NCBI RefSeq assembly: GCF_900963305.1
Contig: NC_042519.1
Span: 9,095,501-9,159,500, forward strand
Source: Echeneis naucrates
Taxonomy: Eukaryota; Chordata; Actinopteri; Carangiformes; Echeneidae
Length of the DNA stretch: 64,000 nt
Direction of reading: 5' to 3'
The translations under genes and the position numbers were made by a program. Under the pieces are notes generated by a model. The model made no database searches. It was not told the DNA's origin and saw only the letters and a program-made list of their open reading frames with translations. This document shows, piece after piece, positions 24,607 through 38,720 of the stretch (its first letter is position 1; every line of letters starts with the position of its first letter).

Positions 24607-24612
24607 TATAAA
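24607..24612 (+). promoter_or_regulatory. nkx3-1: nkx3-1 TATA box
   Basis: TATAAA lies 100 bases upstream of the ATG at 24712, implying a 5' leader of about 70-75 bases. The stretch 24550-24700 is more GC-rich than its surroundings. Confidence 0.6.
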
Positions 24613-24711
24613 TTCAGATGGTGTGAGTGTGTGAGGAGACACACCGTTTCAGCCACGTCCCCCCGCTGTAGCCTTCTGGCACTGAGACGCCCCTGACTTG
24701 TGGATTACTGG

Positions 24712-25538
<827 letters not shown>

Positions 25539-28500
25539 AGCTGTAATGATGTACAAAGCTATGATTTCTAATCATGAACCTGTGTTAAGTATTCCTGATT
25601 TTTAGGCTTTGTTGCTTATCAAAGCTGATTGTTTGTTATTTGACGATGAATACAGTGCGTCATGATGTGTTACCTTCACTCCTCCTCCTTTTGAAATGGT
25701 TTTCTCTATGTTATACAAAAATCATACAAATCCTGATGCATGGACATGACAAGATTTTACACACCAAGCCATGTCACTGTTCACTTTGGACATTGTTGAT
25801 TAAATCATTAAAAAATAATGCTAATACATTGTATCCGTCTTTAGAGATTTCTGTTACATATAAATATAAAGAAAATGGATCATTCAGAGGTTTTGTCAAA
25901 CTATGTTACTCTATAAAATGATTACAATCACCTGACTGTGATAACTAATGTACAATTAGTGGTCTTTCTAATGCAGTGAAAAAAAGCCAGTACAATATAA
26001 ACTTTACTATATGGAGTATCACTGTAATGGTAACAATCACAGTCAAGATATCTGTGTGGACTTAATATGGTAAAACCACAGAGGAAGATCAAAGACAATG
26101 ATGAGAGCGATGTTGGAAATGGGGGCCAAAGAATGAGACCTGATTCATTGAAAGAGCCCCAAACCTGATTACATTCAGATAAATTGCTCTTCAACAATTC
26201 ATCTGTTGTGAAATCATGAACACAGGTTTAACACAGGTTTATGATTTCATACAGCTACTGTATGAAGCTAAGAAACTGCAGTTAAAGGACTCAAAACAAA
26301 AATCAGTTTGAGGACAAAATTAAAATAAGAATGTGTTAGACAAAGGACAGTGTGCATAAAATAAAGACAGCAGAGAAATCCAGGTGAAGATATGAAAATC
26401 TGCTGGAAAATAATCCAGAAAGAACAAGTATGTTATAAGCACTGCCCTGTAGGAACACATTAAAAGTAACAAATTCACCAACACAGGCTAATGATGGAAT
26501 ATTTAAAATGCAGCCGGTTAATGTTTTTTTTTATTTTTTTAACAAAAGATAGCTCACACTGTCTCACACATCATATTCACTCAGTTTTGCTTGTGGCACC
26601 GTGGCATGAAGAAGTGTACCCATCAGTTAGCTCATCTCATGATTGAACTGGACAAAACCTGTTTGTTAACATGACTTCCTCTTTGGAAGATACAGAGTAA
26701 GAGAGTCTGACGGTGATAAGACAGGAATGTCACCCAGCCCTGTAGTGCGCATCCACCAGCATTGGATATTGCTGAAAATATATGGTTGTCTACTCAATTG
26801 TCAGCCAAGTCGGCGCAGTGAAGTGAAAGTACTATTTCACAGATTCCATTTTCCAGTATTCCTGGGTGGGCCGCGTCCATAGACTCTCTGCAGGGCCGTG
26901 GAGCATGTGCGTAATCTGGTTGCTTGGTATTTGTATTTAGCCATTAGCTTAAAGGGGCCTATCAACAGCAGGTTTGTGCCAATATGTGGCACACTGGGTC
27001 CTTCAGCTGCTCAGCAGCACAACTCAGCTATGGTATGCACTTTGTTATCTTTTTAAGTATTGATATTATCCGTGCCCTGGATATAGAACATTGTCTCCTG
27101 TTGTTATCAGATGGCCTCTTGGATATATGTTGCCCTCAGCAGGTCAGGCCACTGCCTCATTCATCACAATTGTTGAATTGTAAGTATACAAGTTCCATAA
27201 ACCAAGAAGCAGACTGTTACTGAAACAGGTGGATGAAAGCCACTGTCCTCACATAATTTCCAGTCTCTGTGGACAGCAGTAAGGGTTTAAAACCTCATCC
27301 TTTGAAAATGTGGTGTCAATCATTTCCTAAAATAAGAAACTTTTTCTCTTTGACTGTCATTAATGAGCTGCCAAGGGAAATAATTTACAGATTTGCAGGA
27401 ATTGAGTTTTTCTTCATTACATTTAGGTTCCTGTTCATTTCTTACAGAGTAAAACTGAACTTTTTATATGTCAACAACTGAGGTCGCCATGCGGCGCTGA
27501 CTCAGTACAGTGTTGATTAGCTGGCACGCAGGATTTAGAGCTTTACACCTTTCAAGAAGGATGAGTTTGTAGTAACACAGGTGATGTGAACAGAAGACTG
27601 TAGGAACTGATAGATGTTGCCAGTGACCCATCATTACGCTTGCAGGAATTTGTCCTGTCTTTTGGCCTGGTCTATATAGAGTAAAAAAATTATTACATGT
27701 CTACTTCTTTCCTTCTTTTCTTTAACCGTCATCTGAAGGCTTTTGATTGTCTTGATGATGTGAACTCTTACCATACCTTTCTAAAGAGGGCATACTACGA
27801 CACATTTTACAGTGCAGAAGGTGAAGAAATTAAACCAGCATTGATTTTGAATCTGAATGATTTCCTCAAACTAAAACGAGTTTTTATCAACAATGCCATC
27901 AGCAGCACCAATCATTCATTCACTCACAAGGCCTTTGGAATAAACAGGTAATTAGACATGAAGAGGGAAGATAACATCTGTTTTGACGGCATTGAAAATC
28001 TGGCAGTATCTCTCGGTGTCTCTCAGGCTGTATATGAACACACTCATCAGATAAAGGAGCTTGTTGAAGGGTAAAGCTGAAGGCTGGGAGAGCTATTATT
28101 ATTGTACTTGTCTTCATAATACCTCCACTTCCTCAAAGAGGGAAGCTCAAAGAGACACAACTTTCACAAATAGAGACAACTTAAAACCAACATCCTTTCA
28201 TTCCTCAGGGTTGGGGAGTGTCTCTAGATTTGTCTCTGCACCACCTGGATTAACTGGATTTGCCAAGTAAATTATGAAAAGCAGTTAGGAGTTTATAGCA
28301 TTACTGTTTTATCTCCTCCTGCAGACTTGGATCAAAGATTTTGCCAGTACATGGCTACATATTTATTTTCTGGGATATAAAGATGGAGCTACGGAATCCA
28401 AAGTAAAGTCTCTGGTATCAAGAGTTTATCTTCTCTGTCTATATATTTAGGGATCTGATTGCGAGGTTCAGTGAACAGTGTGGTCGTGGAGCCGTTGTCG

Positions 28501-30415
28501 TGCTCTTCAAGGTGGCCAATGATGCTTTGAAAAACAAGCAGATCTTCATAACAGATGAGGCGAAAACCAGAGCCCGGCCACAAAGGCTGCCTTTGTCAGT
28601 GCTCCAATATGCCGTGACTGTCAGACAAATTTGTAGGAGTTGATAAGATGGTTTAAAAGAGCCCTGATCTTTTCACATGGGAACACTCATAAACTTCCTT
28701 GGATAGTGTAACTGTATCCCTCATGTTACGGTACCAGTAGAGCAGCTGCCCTTCTTCTCCCATCAGCAGATACACTGCTTCAGCTTGACTGATGGTTAAC
28801 ATTGATTGTGCTGCTGTAGACCGTGTATATGTACATAAGTTTTTTTGTGTGTGTGTGTGTGTGAGAGAGGAAAAAGCATGAGGCCAGAGAGAGAAGAGTA
28901 GTTCACCAGTATGATTATCTGTGGATAGAAAGTAGTTGGATAGTTTACTACAGATCAAAGTGATTAGAGAAAAGTATGACAAGGACAGTGGAGATGGGCA
29001 GGCATTCATTGTGCACTTCAGATAAACAACCTGCTCACGGACAAGGGCCAAAACTAAACACATCAGGGACAACAACCTAACATCACAAGTGTACGTGTCC
29101 GAAGGCACGATGGTTTGAAAAAAAGCTCTGCACCGTCTGCATCTCAATAAAAAAATCAGATCGCACTTGTTTTTCTGTCACTACACGGGGACCTCATGTA
29201 CGTGGGACACATTTAGCCAATTAAGCATCTACCTCAAAACAAACAAACAAACGAATAATTAAGGAGGGGACACTGCAGCAAATCATTTAATGTGGAGCGG
29301 TCACACAATCGCTCACATGAATATAACATCAACAGTCCATTAGACGTATGGGATTACACACTGACTGACCCACAGTTCACAGGTATCACATTCACACTGT
29401 CCCTGCTCTTCCCTTGGGAACAGCTAGGAGCCCAAACTGTTTTTTTTTTAATGGAAGGTGTTTCTGTTTTGCTTTCCACAGTGTGAAGTTAAAAAGCAAA
29501 AATACAAATTGAACACTCAAAGATGGTTTTCCAAAGACAATAACAACAATAACGATAAGAATAAGAATGGACCACTCAAAGCATTATGATTTATCAGAGT
29601 TTTGGGCGGTGGATATAAAAAAAACAAAACACATCCTTCCCTGAGTCTTGTCAGCTATGTGTCTGTGATGGCATTTCAATAATACTTTGCTGCCCTCTAC
29701 AGACACAGACGGACTCCTGCAGGTTGATGACTTTGAAGGGTTGATCCTTATAAATATCAGTTAAAAATATGTTGTTGATTACTAGTAAATGAATTAGGTC
29801 TGTTGGCTTGTGAATACATCAACATCACAGTTTTCACTCCTTATAAATGGGTAGCATTGATCTCAATGGCCATTTGAAAAAGACTAAGTTAGATAAAGTT
29901 TTGCATAGTTTTTTGGTTTTTAAGACTGGAAAAGAGGTAATGATCAACTAAAGCCCTATTTTATTCTTATGGTAACTCCTAAAAGACATAGCATATCAAA
30001 GCCAAAATTGAATTAGTTCAGAGAGCAAACCAAGAACACATCAGTCATCAGTTGCTTGTTTATTTCAGCTCCAGTGTTATATACTGTAGCAGCATTATTA
30101 CAATCATTTCATATTTGCATTGTCAAACTTCAAAGCATTCCTGTTGTGGAAATGGCACTCAGCAAAAAACGAGCAAAACAAACAAAGAAACAAAAAAAAA
30201 AAAACCCCGTCCCAATTCCCATTTGAATCATTTGTGCGTAAAGAGCATAAAAATATTTACATTGTATAAATCCTTACATGGAATATAAGCTCTGTGCAAT
30301 ACAGTTTGGATAATCATGAGGATGATGATAAACTGATAACTCAAAGCAATGACAGAAGAGCAAAAAACAATGATGAGTGCAAGGGTAACGCTGTCAATCA
30401 AAAACTGTCCTGATT
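25539..30415. other. Intergenic DNA between nkx3-1 and slc25a37 (convergent 3' ends)
   Basis: No exon was recognised. ATTAAA near 25799 may be the nkx3-1 polyadenylation signal. A (GT)n run lies at 28843-28862. High-complexity patches at about 27690-27960 and 28430-28640 could be conserved non-coding elements, but there is no direct sign beyond composition. Confidence 0.4.
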
Positions 30416-30423
30416 GGTTTCAT

Positions 30424-30440
30424 TTTATTTTTTGTTTATT
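30424..30440 (-). terminator. slc25a37: Candidate slc25a37 polyadenylation signals
   Basis: Two AATAAA signals read on the minus strand (plus-strand TTTATT at 30424-30429 and 30435-30440). I saw no other one between here and the stop codon at 32512, so the 3' UTR would be about 2.1 kb. The span 30441-32511 holds A-rich tracts near 31769-31803 and no other feature. Confidence 0.4.
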
Positions 30441-32511
30441 GTAAAATTGACTTCAATTCAGAGGAGCCAAGTTTTGTCAGAGTCAGCCAAACATGTAACT
30501 GTGACTATAGCTCATGATTCATTCGCTGTATGAATCTAAACTTTCTATTCAAGATGAACATCTTTTCCCTTCATATGGAATGGAATTCATATTGCACATA
30601 TTGTAACTATAGCCAATACAAGTAGTTTATATTCTCTCGATAAAGAAACAGGTCACAAAGTCATTTTCCAATTCACAATAACATACAAGTTCAACTTTTG
30701 TTCATAATCTTCTGTAGTGAGAGAAACTTGTCAGGGGAGAAAATGAAAAGAAAAAAGGCATCTCCAAGCTAAAGAAAGACGATGAAAACAATTAAAATGA
30801 TGTGGAAATGTAACTATTCACTGAGTGAAAACAGTGGGAGGAGGGTGAAATGACAATTCACCCCAGACAGGCAGCACATAGCATCATTATTACAGGTTCA
30901 ATGTCAGAGAACACAAGGCTTTTCTTTGGTATATCAGTAAGTACCCAACTGCACAAGCATGAAGAATATTTTGCCAAGAAGTTTCATGAGACCACTGGAA
31001 TCTGATGAACTCCACGAACTTTTCCAGAGTAAGAAAAAAAAACATCCATAATTAAAACAAATAAATCTAGCTGCTTGCTGGAATACATCAATATGTGGAG
31101 GAATGTCTTTGACGACTGAATAAAAAATAGACAATAGGCTGGCGAGCGCAGTGAGCACAGGAAATGTGTAACTACAACAGGACAAGTGCCAATAAAATAA
31201 CACCCTGCCTGCTTACTGGCTGATCAGGATTCACTGGTCTTATGGCAGCAACGAGTGCCCCCAAAACAGTCAGTCAGTTTTGAAACAAAGGTTACAACAT
31301 CTACGCTTTGCATTTCAGCCAAATTTATACTCTGAAAATACTTTATACACAAACTAATACCTTGTGGTTAATCCTTCCTTCCGCGAAAGGTACCATTTTA
31401 GTCACTTGCCCAATAATAATAAAGGATTAAAGGTCGGTATAACATACATATATAACAACATATAAAACATCGCACCAGTATAAAAGCACATTAAGACTGA
31501 GACATGGCCATCATCTCAAGTAACAGCCATATTTTATCCGCCTATTTCTCAGAAATTGTCACCCTCAAAATATATATCCACCTTTTTGAATACATATAAA
31601 CAAGCTGCCTTCTTTCTGCAACAGGTTATTGTGCGTGATTCAGGAGTGTTGTAGTACTGAGCTTCAACAAGACAAATGAACAACTGGACCACTAAAACCA
31701 CACCATAATGCTGAGACACACAGATGCTCTGATGAGGAAAAACAGGATATTTTGTACTGAATGCAAAAAAAAAAGAAAAAAAAAAGAAAAAAGAAAAAAA
31801 AAAAGACCACTGTAAGAAAATAAGAGAAATTCTGAAGACTGGCTTTTGGTCATTTGGTGTGGAGATACAAATTGAAAAAAAAACCTCAAAATCCCCATCC
31901 AGTTTAGCTTTCGCAGATGAGGATTTTACACTTTTTGATACAATTTGCACCAAACAAAAGGGAAGACGATGGAAGCAATGTTTCAAATTTATGAGGCACT
32001 TGGAAAGCACAAATGTCCTGTCCATTGTGGAGGGCAAATGGGGAATGTGTTGTAATGGTTCTTTATAAATACACCACAAAATAAAACAAACACTATTGCG
32101 TTTCTTCCGCATCCACATAATACAGGCCTCAAAATGCTAACAAAATAAATAAAAAGTTCCAGTATTAGGAACTATAAACACTATTCAAGACAACGTCATT
32201 ACATGGTCACTGCATGTAGAAAAGAGTTTGGAGTTGATGGGTGTGTGGAGTGCAGGAGGAAGATGAGACCTATCTGTTTATAACCCTCCTTCCCAGAAGA
32301 GTCACCTCTTTGCATATGTGGGTTGTGCAGCATCCTCATAACTCAAAAACAGACATACACTTCGGTAAATGACCAATTACTAGTGTCATCTGCAGCCACA
32401 CCTGTGAGACTTAAGTTTCCTCAGCAGTGGAAAAACAAGTGAAGCTCACGCACCTTTGGGTTGGAGCGTTCTTTCACTAGTCTAAGTGTGGGTAGCGCCA
32501 CATGTTTTCCT

Positions 32512-35500
32512 TTACAGCTGTCCAGGTCCTGCTTCCTGCTCCAGCTGCTGCTTCGTCAAGAAGTACTTGAAGAACTCGTACACTGACCAGGCAATGGCGG
32601 TGGAGGGCATCTGATATATAACTCTTGCTTGGACCCCTTTGAAGAAGGCTGTCAGACCACCAAGCCGGTACACCGTCCTAAAGGCATTAGCCATTCCTGT
32701 TAAATGGCCACTGATGTTCATGGAGTTTAGCGCAACATTCTCTTGTGTGTTAAGCAGCGTTTTACAGACATCAAGGGGGGTGGTAACTGCTGCAGAAACA
32801 GCTCCCGCTAACGCTCCCGACATGATGTGGCTGCCGGGGTGGTAATGTCTGTGGGGGTTTAAATGTTCCTGCATCAGCTCATAGGTGATGAAATGAACGG
32901 CCTGAAAGGGGATGTTCATGGTCAGCTGTGTGCTGTAGCTGCGGTAGAATGCTCCAATACCCTCAGCACGCGTGACGGTTCGAACACAGTCCCACAGTCC
33001 TTGATATGGAGAATTGTACATTTGCATTCTCTGTTTTACCACTGAGGAATTGAGGGAAACAGGAAGCCATGTTAGCATGTATGTCACGTGCCTCCTCCAA
33101 CACTTTTTTAGAAGATGTTTTTACTAGATTAGGGGATTTGTTAGGTCAAAAAATAGGAAGCCTTTCAGTTATCAAGGAGCATTGTTATGCCTGTCAATTA
33201 CATTTTATAACTGCTCCTCTTTCTTAATACTTATATCAATACTTTATATCAAAATCTTTTCATCAATAAGACAACATTGCAAGGTGCGTATGATTCATGT
33301 GGAAAAACCATGAACACTATATTCGCATTGATTGTGAAATCTTGAGTGCAGGACACCAAACTGAAAGTTCTTGTTGTGTTGGAGGTAACTGATACATCAA
33401 TGTGAGCACTGGTGTCACTGCACCTTCCTTTTTTCTTACCTTCAGCTGGGTTCATGATTGCATCATGGAGAACAGTAGCCACACTACCTGCCACACCTGG
33501 TAACAAAGAAACTGGATCAGTCTGGATCAGTCTGAACCAGTAACTGTGAGTACAAGGATTTTAACCACACAATTTTGAGACACAGATTGCCCTAGAGCTA
33601 AATAAATTAGTTTGCAATAGCTGTTTTTTTTCTTGGTGTTTACATGGTAAAAAAAAAAGAAGTCCATATCCACAGATCATAGCATTTTTTGTATTTGGGA
33701 TATAGCTTTGTGTCTGCCATTGCAAACAGGAAATGGCATTAATGTGACTTATCCTGACTACACTCCAGGCCATGTTGCTTAGCCTAGTGTTAAACAGTAA
33801 GTGTGATAACCAAGTGATCTGTGTAGAGTCGTGGGAACTCATACCATTGGCTAAATGGCTGTTGCCTCCGCTCTGAATGACGTCACTCAGTGAGCGTTTA
33901 ACACGCTCATAGCAGGCGAAGTAGAGCGCATGGGCGGGTCCTGCTCCCATCATGGTGATGTTGAGGCCTCTCAGTGGCCTGAAGAACCCCTCTGTCTTGA
34001 TGATCCTTTTAAGAGCCCCATACACACTCTTGTACTGTGCATTTGGGTCTGGCTGCAGGCTCTGCATCCTTGTCTGGACAAATAACAGATATATGTTTAA
34101 TAGGCTGCATATGATTTGGTCCAGTTTACTCTGAATGAATGTGACTGTGAGTAGATTTGAACTGGGCATCTGGTGTAAGAGTAATCAGAATTTCTGGATG
34201 TATCGTTTCTTTTAAACTGTCACATTGTTCTGGCATTAAGTGCTCTTTGCAACAATGAGGTCGCATCTGAGTGATTTGTGTCTGTTGCACAGCTGGTGTG
34301 GGAGGCTGTGGCAGCCCTTTGTTTTACTCTGCCATGCCAAGTTATCTGGCCAGCACAAAGCGTGTTTTTTATTCGTGAGGAGAGTCGCAGCTGACTCAGG
34401 AGATAGGCCAACTATCTTCCACACCATGTTCCACTATGTTTCCTTCCTTCAGCTTGACAATAAGGTATCAATTACATTTCCGTTTGATACAGATTTGGGA
34501 ACTTGGGGCACACAAAAGCTGGTAGCATAGTTTACATTTTAGGTTTTGTTGCTGAATTCAGTACTACAAACTGCACAATTCTGCTAAAGACAGAGGCATT
34601 AATGTGATTTTTATATTCAAGCCTTTTCAGCCTGATACATTTCAGTTAAAAATTATAACATCAGTTTCCAAGACAGCTAATCTGAATCTTAAATGGTACT
34701 AGGGACAAGGCAACCATCAGACAGTTGGATCCTCTAACTGCGTTCTTCGTTAGTGAATAGCAAAGGCCCAGAAATAAAAGAAACATAACAGCTATCTCGT
34801 CAGTATCCCAAAGCTAGAGATAATACTGAAGGTTTAACCATACAAAAGATAATCATGAAAGTAGAAAGATGGTTAGGTTATTATGGAAAAGGGTAAGTGA
34901 AGCAACTAAATATGGATTAATATTTGCTAAGGATATGTTTATGGTTTAAAAAAAAAAATAAAAAAATCGGGCATGTTAATGCAGGATGTGATGGCCCAAC
35001 AAAAATCTTCTGCATGTGGTAGCACAGATAAGTTGATCTTTTGACCATTGACTGGGTTATCAGGCTGATTTTCTTTTTTTCCCCACTTTCAAAATTTGGA
35101 GTGTGATATTAAAATTTGAAATGGTTGTTTTTAGGTCTAGACCTCAGTACTAAACTAATGGATTTAAATTGAGAAGATTAGGACTCTCTTTAGAACTGTG
35201 GATGAGATAAATAATCATTTTTGGGGGTTAGGGGCAAAAAATAAAATCAATTAAAGCTACATTCAACTCACATTCAAATTCAGATTTACAAATCTTTGTG
35301 TTATGCATTATAAGGGAAGAGTAGTAGTAGCATGGTAAAAAACCTCTGGTAGCACTAAGTTAAACACAATACTATGCATGTGCTATTAACATTACTATTA
35401 CGGGGTAACCAAACAGTTTCTCCAAGGAGCTAACACGTACAGGTCCCACCTTTTGCAAATTGTGTGCTATCTTTCTAATCCAGCTGATGAGGTTGTAGTT

Positions 35501-38481
35501 CAATGGCAGTTTAGTAATCAACATGACAGGAGAGCACATGCATACCCACACCCTTCACTGAGAAAGACAAAGTCTGAATGTGGTCAACAGAGATAAGGTC
35601 CCCCTCCTACCATTAGTATGGGCTACTCCCTGAGCCTTAGCTGTGCCCTGTGCTTTAGTGCAAAGGTGAAATATTCAAGTAGATTGTTACTTCACATAAT
35701 GAATTAAAAAATGGAAGTACATACAACGTATTTCTAAAAAGAAAAAAATGAAAAAACAAAAAAACAAAAACAAAACTGAGATTCTGTAGAAATCATCTTA
35801 AGTTGATGTGAGATGCCAATTCATCACTTCTTCCAACGCTGATTTACAATGCGTTTACAAAGCGTTCGGGCCCATTTTGTCATTATGTTTCAATCAACAC
35901 TCAACATACCAAGAACATTAAAAATCAAAAACCAAAATATCACATTTGGCATAAGTGACTCTTATACCAGGGTCCCATTTGTCTTGAGCATCTTTATTTT
36001 TTTGTCTGAAGTAATTTAAGTTGATTAGCCATGATTGGGAAAAGGCACACAGTCCTGTCTACATGAGGTCTAAAAGGTGATCTGGTGAAGGCCAGAAAAT
36101 ATTCTGCTGCTCAAAAAGATCCTGCAGCGCGCTGGTGTTCATCACAGCTCGATAGAAGAAGTTTGGAACAACCGGGGCTTTGTAACTGAATAATAATGCA
36201 AAGTTGGGCTTTGAAAGAGAAGTGACTCAGAAACCACTGGTCAATATGACTGAGTTCCAGAGATACTGTGTCTATTTTTGTACATTTTCAAAAATATCTA
36301 AAATTCTCTTCTCATATTAAGGCATTGGGAGTAGATTAATGAGCATAAATATATATAAAATTCATTTTAGCTTGAGGGTGTGACAACAAGATGCCAAAAA
36401 AATTAAGCAACTTCATGTCATACATGTGTGTTTTTTGCAGTGCTTTCTCAAAAGTATATAAAGAAGAATAATGGGAGCCATGATTAAGTCTTTCATTAGT
36501 TAAGTTCCACTGGATATTCTAAACAGGTTATGTTTCAACCCTTGACAAGCACTGATCAAATTAAATGGGGAAAATTTAAAAACTAAAAAGGGAAATTGCA
36601 ACATTGGTATGTGTAATAAGAGCCCATTTGTTGGGAAAGATGTCATGACTTTGACACCAAGGTAAAGAGGATATAACGATTTCTTTGTCTGTTGCAGTCT
36701 GGATTTGTCTGTGCCACATCATGATTATAGAAAGGAGAGCAAAATGACGAATTATCAAAACAACAACACATTGTTAGGAAACAATAGCTGAGCACAAGAA
36801 AGAGGATTGCAGGGGCAAGGGCCACAATCAACTCAACAGTTAGTGATTTATTTTGCAGACACATGCCAATTTTTAACTTTTAATTGAAAAAAAAAAAAAA
36901 ACTTTTAAGTCTGTTACTTAACTTTAATTAAAGTAGGGGTGCTCCTCTCTTCGAAACCAAATGTTTCTTACCAATTACTTACATAATTTAAAGAAAATCT
37001 AATTAATTTAAAATCAACCTTTGTATCTATTTACTTGAAACATGCTTACGGGAAGTTACATTTCTTTGCAATTTGATATTCAGCCCTTTTTGTGGCAACT
37101 CCCAGTCAACAAATTCAAACCAGCTGTTAGACTGAAGCATCTTTAAGATCGACCGTGCTCCTTTTTGGAGCTAACATGTTTGTCATCTTCAAATGATCAG
37201 TAAGACCAATATCACACAACCCAAACATGTACATTTTATTTTAAAATCAGAATTATCTGCAGATTGGAATCAACTGATTGTTTTAATGAATGATCATTTA
37301 AACTCTGCTGTGTGGTCCCTTGGTTATCCTCGAACAAACGATAAAACAAAACAAACAAAGAGGCCCAACACTCATACAGCACATCTACTTGTTCTGATTT
37401 TGTACATTTGCATCTTTCTCATGAGGATTACCCCACTGGTTTACTGTCCATCCTGGCCATTCATATATTTTTTTATGTCTGTATTGTATCTGTACTTTCC
37501 TGCTGTTTGTAAATTATAGATAGCAAACTGCTTTATACAACCATGATGTCAAGGTGCCACTGGACAGCAGTGACAAACTTAAGCCCTGTGTATGACTATT
37601 AAACTCCTGTATTTGTCAAACTGTTTAAATTTAGAGTTCATTCATCTAGTCAACCGTGACACAGGTGACGGTGTATGAATGAGTTGTCAGGAAAGTGCTT
37701 TATAACCGGTACAAAGATTAGTGACAAAAATGTAGGTGTGGCGATTAAACTCCGGTAATAAGATTTAGTAATTTTCTAAGGGTTAGGGTTACAGCCAAGC
37801 AGCTGACCTTCGCTTACCTTCAGATCAGGGTCTGTACAGCTCACTTCGCTTCACTGTACGGAAGAAAAGCTGAGTGCAGAAAGCAGCTTTCACTCCGCTG
37901 CTGGTGCTGTCTGGGTAACTTTGTATTTTACGGTTACAGTGGGCGTTAGACAGCTCGCTATGTTAGCAAAGTAAATAGTTATATCCAGAGAGGACAGGGG
38001 GAAAATGATGAAAACTCCAGCACCCGGATTGTTAATCTAGCACACAGCATGTTAATGTGGTTTTAATTTAAGTTGGGCTCCCCTGCTGTGTTGCTGACTG
38101 AAGGCTCCTGACCGAGCAGGACTGACGTGTTTAAATTAGCTAACACTCAACATTTCACGGCTAGCGCTGGTTAGCGGGCGGCAGTGGACTGTCTACCCGC
38201 CTGGCAGCGAGCTGTGGCCCGGGAGGGGAGAGGGGGGGAGTTGGGGGGTGGGGAGGGCCGGACAGGTGCGCCTGTGTGTGCGGTACCTTGACAGAGTCCA
38301 CCGGGTACATCACCGTGTGCTCCAGTATGCCAGCCACGGCTCCGGCTGTCATGTGGGTCGCCACTGAGACATGAGGTGGCAGGCTCTCGTAGTCTCCGTC
38401 AGTGCTCAGTGGCTCCTCGTCTTTGCTTTTGGTCTGAGACATCTCCAGGGCTGCCACCGCGCTGTCCGAGGTGGCCTCCAT
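32512..38481 (-). CDS. slc25a37: Mitoferrin-1, mitochondrial iron importer
   Basis: Four exons on the minus strand: 38481-38287, 34073-33845, 33496-33440, 33041-32512 (1011 bases, 336 aa); GT-AG introns, frame closes. It is a mitochondrial carrier (SLC25) of the inner membrane that brings iron into the matrix for haem and Fe-S synthesis in developing red cells. The three carrier signatures are visible: YPVDSVKTRMQ (repeat 1, spanning the exon 1/2 joint), NPAEVVKQRMQ (repeat 2) and [12 protein letters not shown] (repeat 3). The histidine in [10 protein letters not shown], in the first helix, is the kind of residue linked to iron transport in Mrs3/mitoferrin. The first intron is 4.2 kb and includes a GATA/NF-E2-like motif cluster close to exon 2. 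Size and synteny next to entpd4 and nkx3-1 support mitoferrin-1 rather than mitoferrin-2 (slc25a28). Confidence 0.95.
34285..34420. promoter_or_regulatory. slc25a37: Candidate erythroid enhancer in slc25a37 intron 1
   Basis: Within 130 bases: E-box CAGCTG 34290-34295; GATA site TTATCT 34342-34347; E-box CAGCTG 34388-34393 overlapping TGACTCA 34392-34398 (an AP-1/NF-E2/MAF-type core in the context AGCTGACTCAGG); GATA sites AGATAG 34401-34406 and CTATCT 34412-34417. Such GATA plus NF-E2 plus E-box grouping is the signature of red-cell enhancers. Mitoferrin-1 is known to be a GATA-1-regulated erythroid gene. The block lies about 210-350 bases upstream of exon 2 in transcript direction. Confidence 0.5.
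34440..38286 (-). other. slc25a37: slc25a37 intron 1, remainder
   Basis: AT-rich intron sequence with A-rich tracts (34949-34967, 35740-35775, 36887-36901). No exon or clear repeat family is seen. The end nearest exon 1 (about 37780-38286) becomes GC-richer and holds a short TTAGGG-like doublet near 37781. Confidence 0.45.
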
Positions 38482-38720
38482 GCGCAGCGGGCTTCCAGGA
38501 AGAGCGCTGTGGGCCAGACGGGACTCAGAAAGGCGCAGGCGGCGTGGACGACCACAACATCTTAACTACTTGGTACAGTTGCAGCGCCCCTGTGACGTTG
38601 GCACATGAGGGCGTGTCTCCCTGAAGGTTGGGCCAATCGTGTGTTAGTTTTTCACAAAAGGGGCGGGCTCTTTGCTCCGGGCGACCAATGAAAAGTGTCC
38701 GCGGCGGATTCTCTGACAGT
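38482..38720 (-). promoter_or_regulatory. slc25a37: slc25a37 CpG-rich promoter
   Basis: CpG-rich DNA runs from about 38160 across exon 1 to about 38720. Upstream of the ATG there are two CCAAT boxes (plus-strand CCAAT near 38632 and 38682) and a GC box (GGGCGGG near 38661). There is no obvious TATA box, consistent with a dispersed-start promoter. Confidence 0.5.

Noticed and set aside
31549-32118. A 189-codon open frame on the minus strand
   Set aside because: It lies in the presumed 3' UTR of slc25a37, is rich in Phe/Lys from A/T tracts and has no domain or exon structure.
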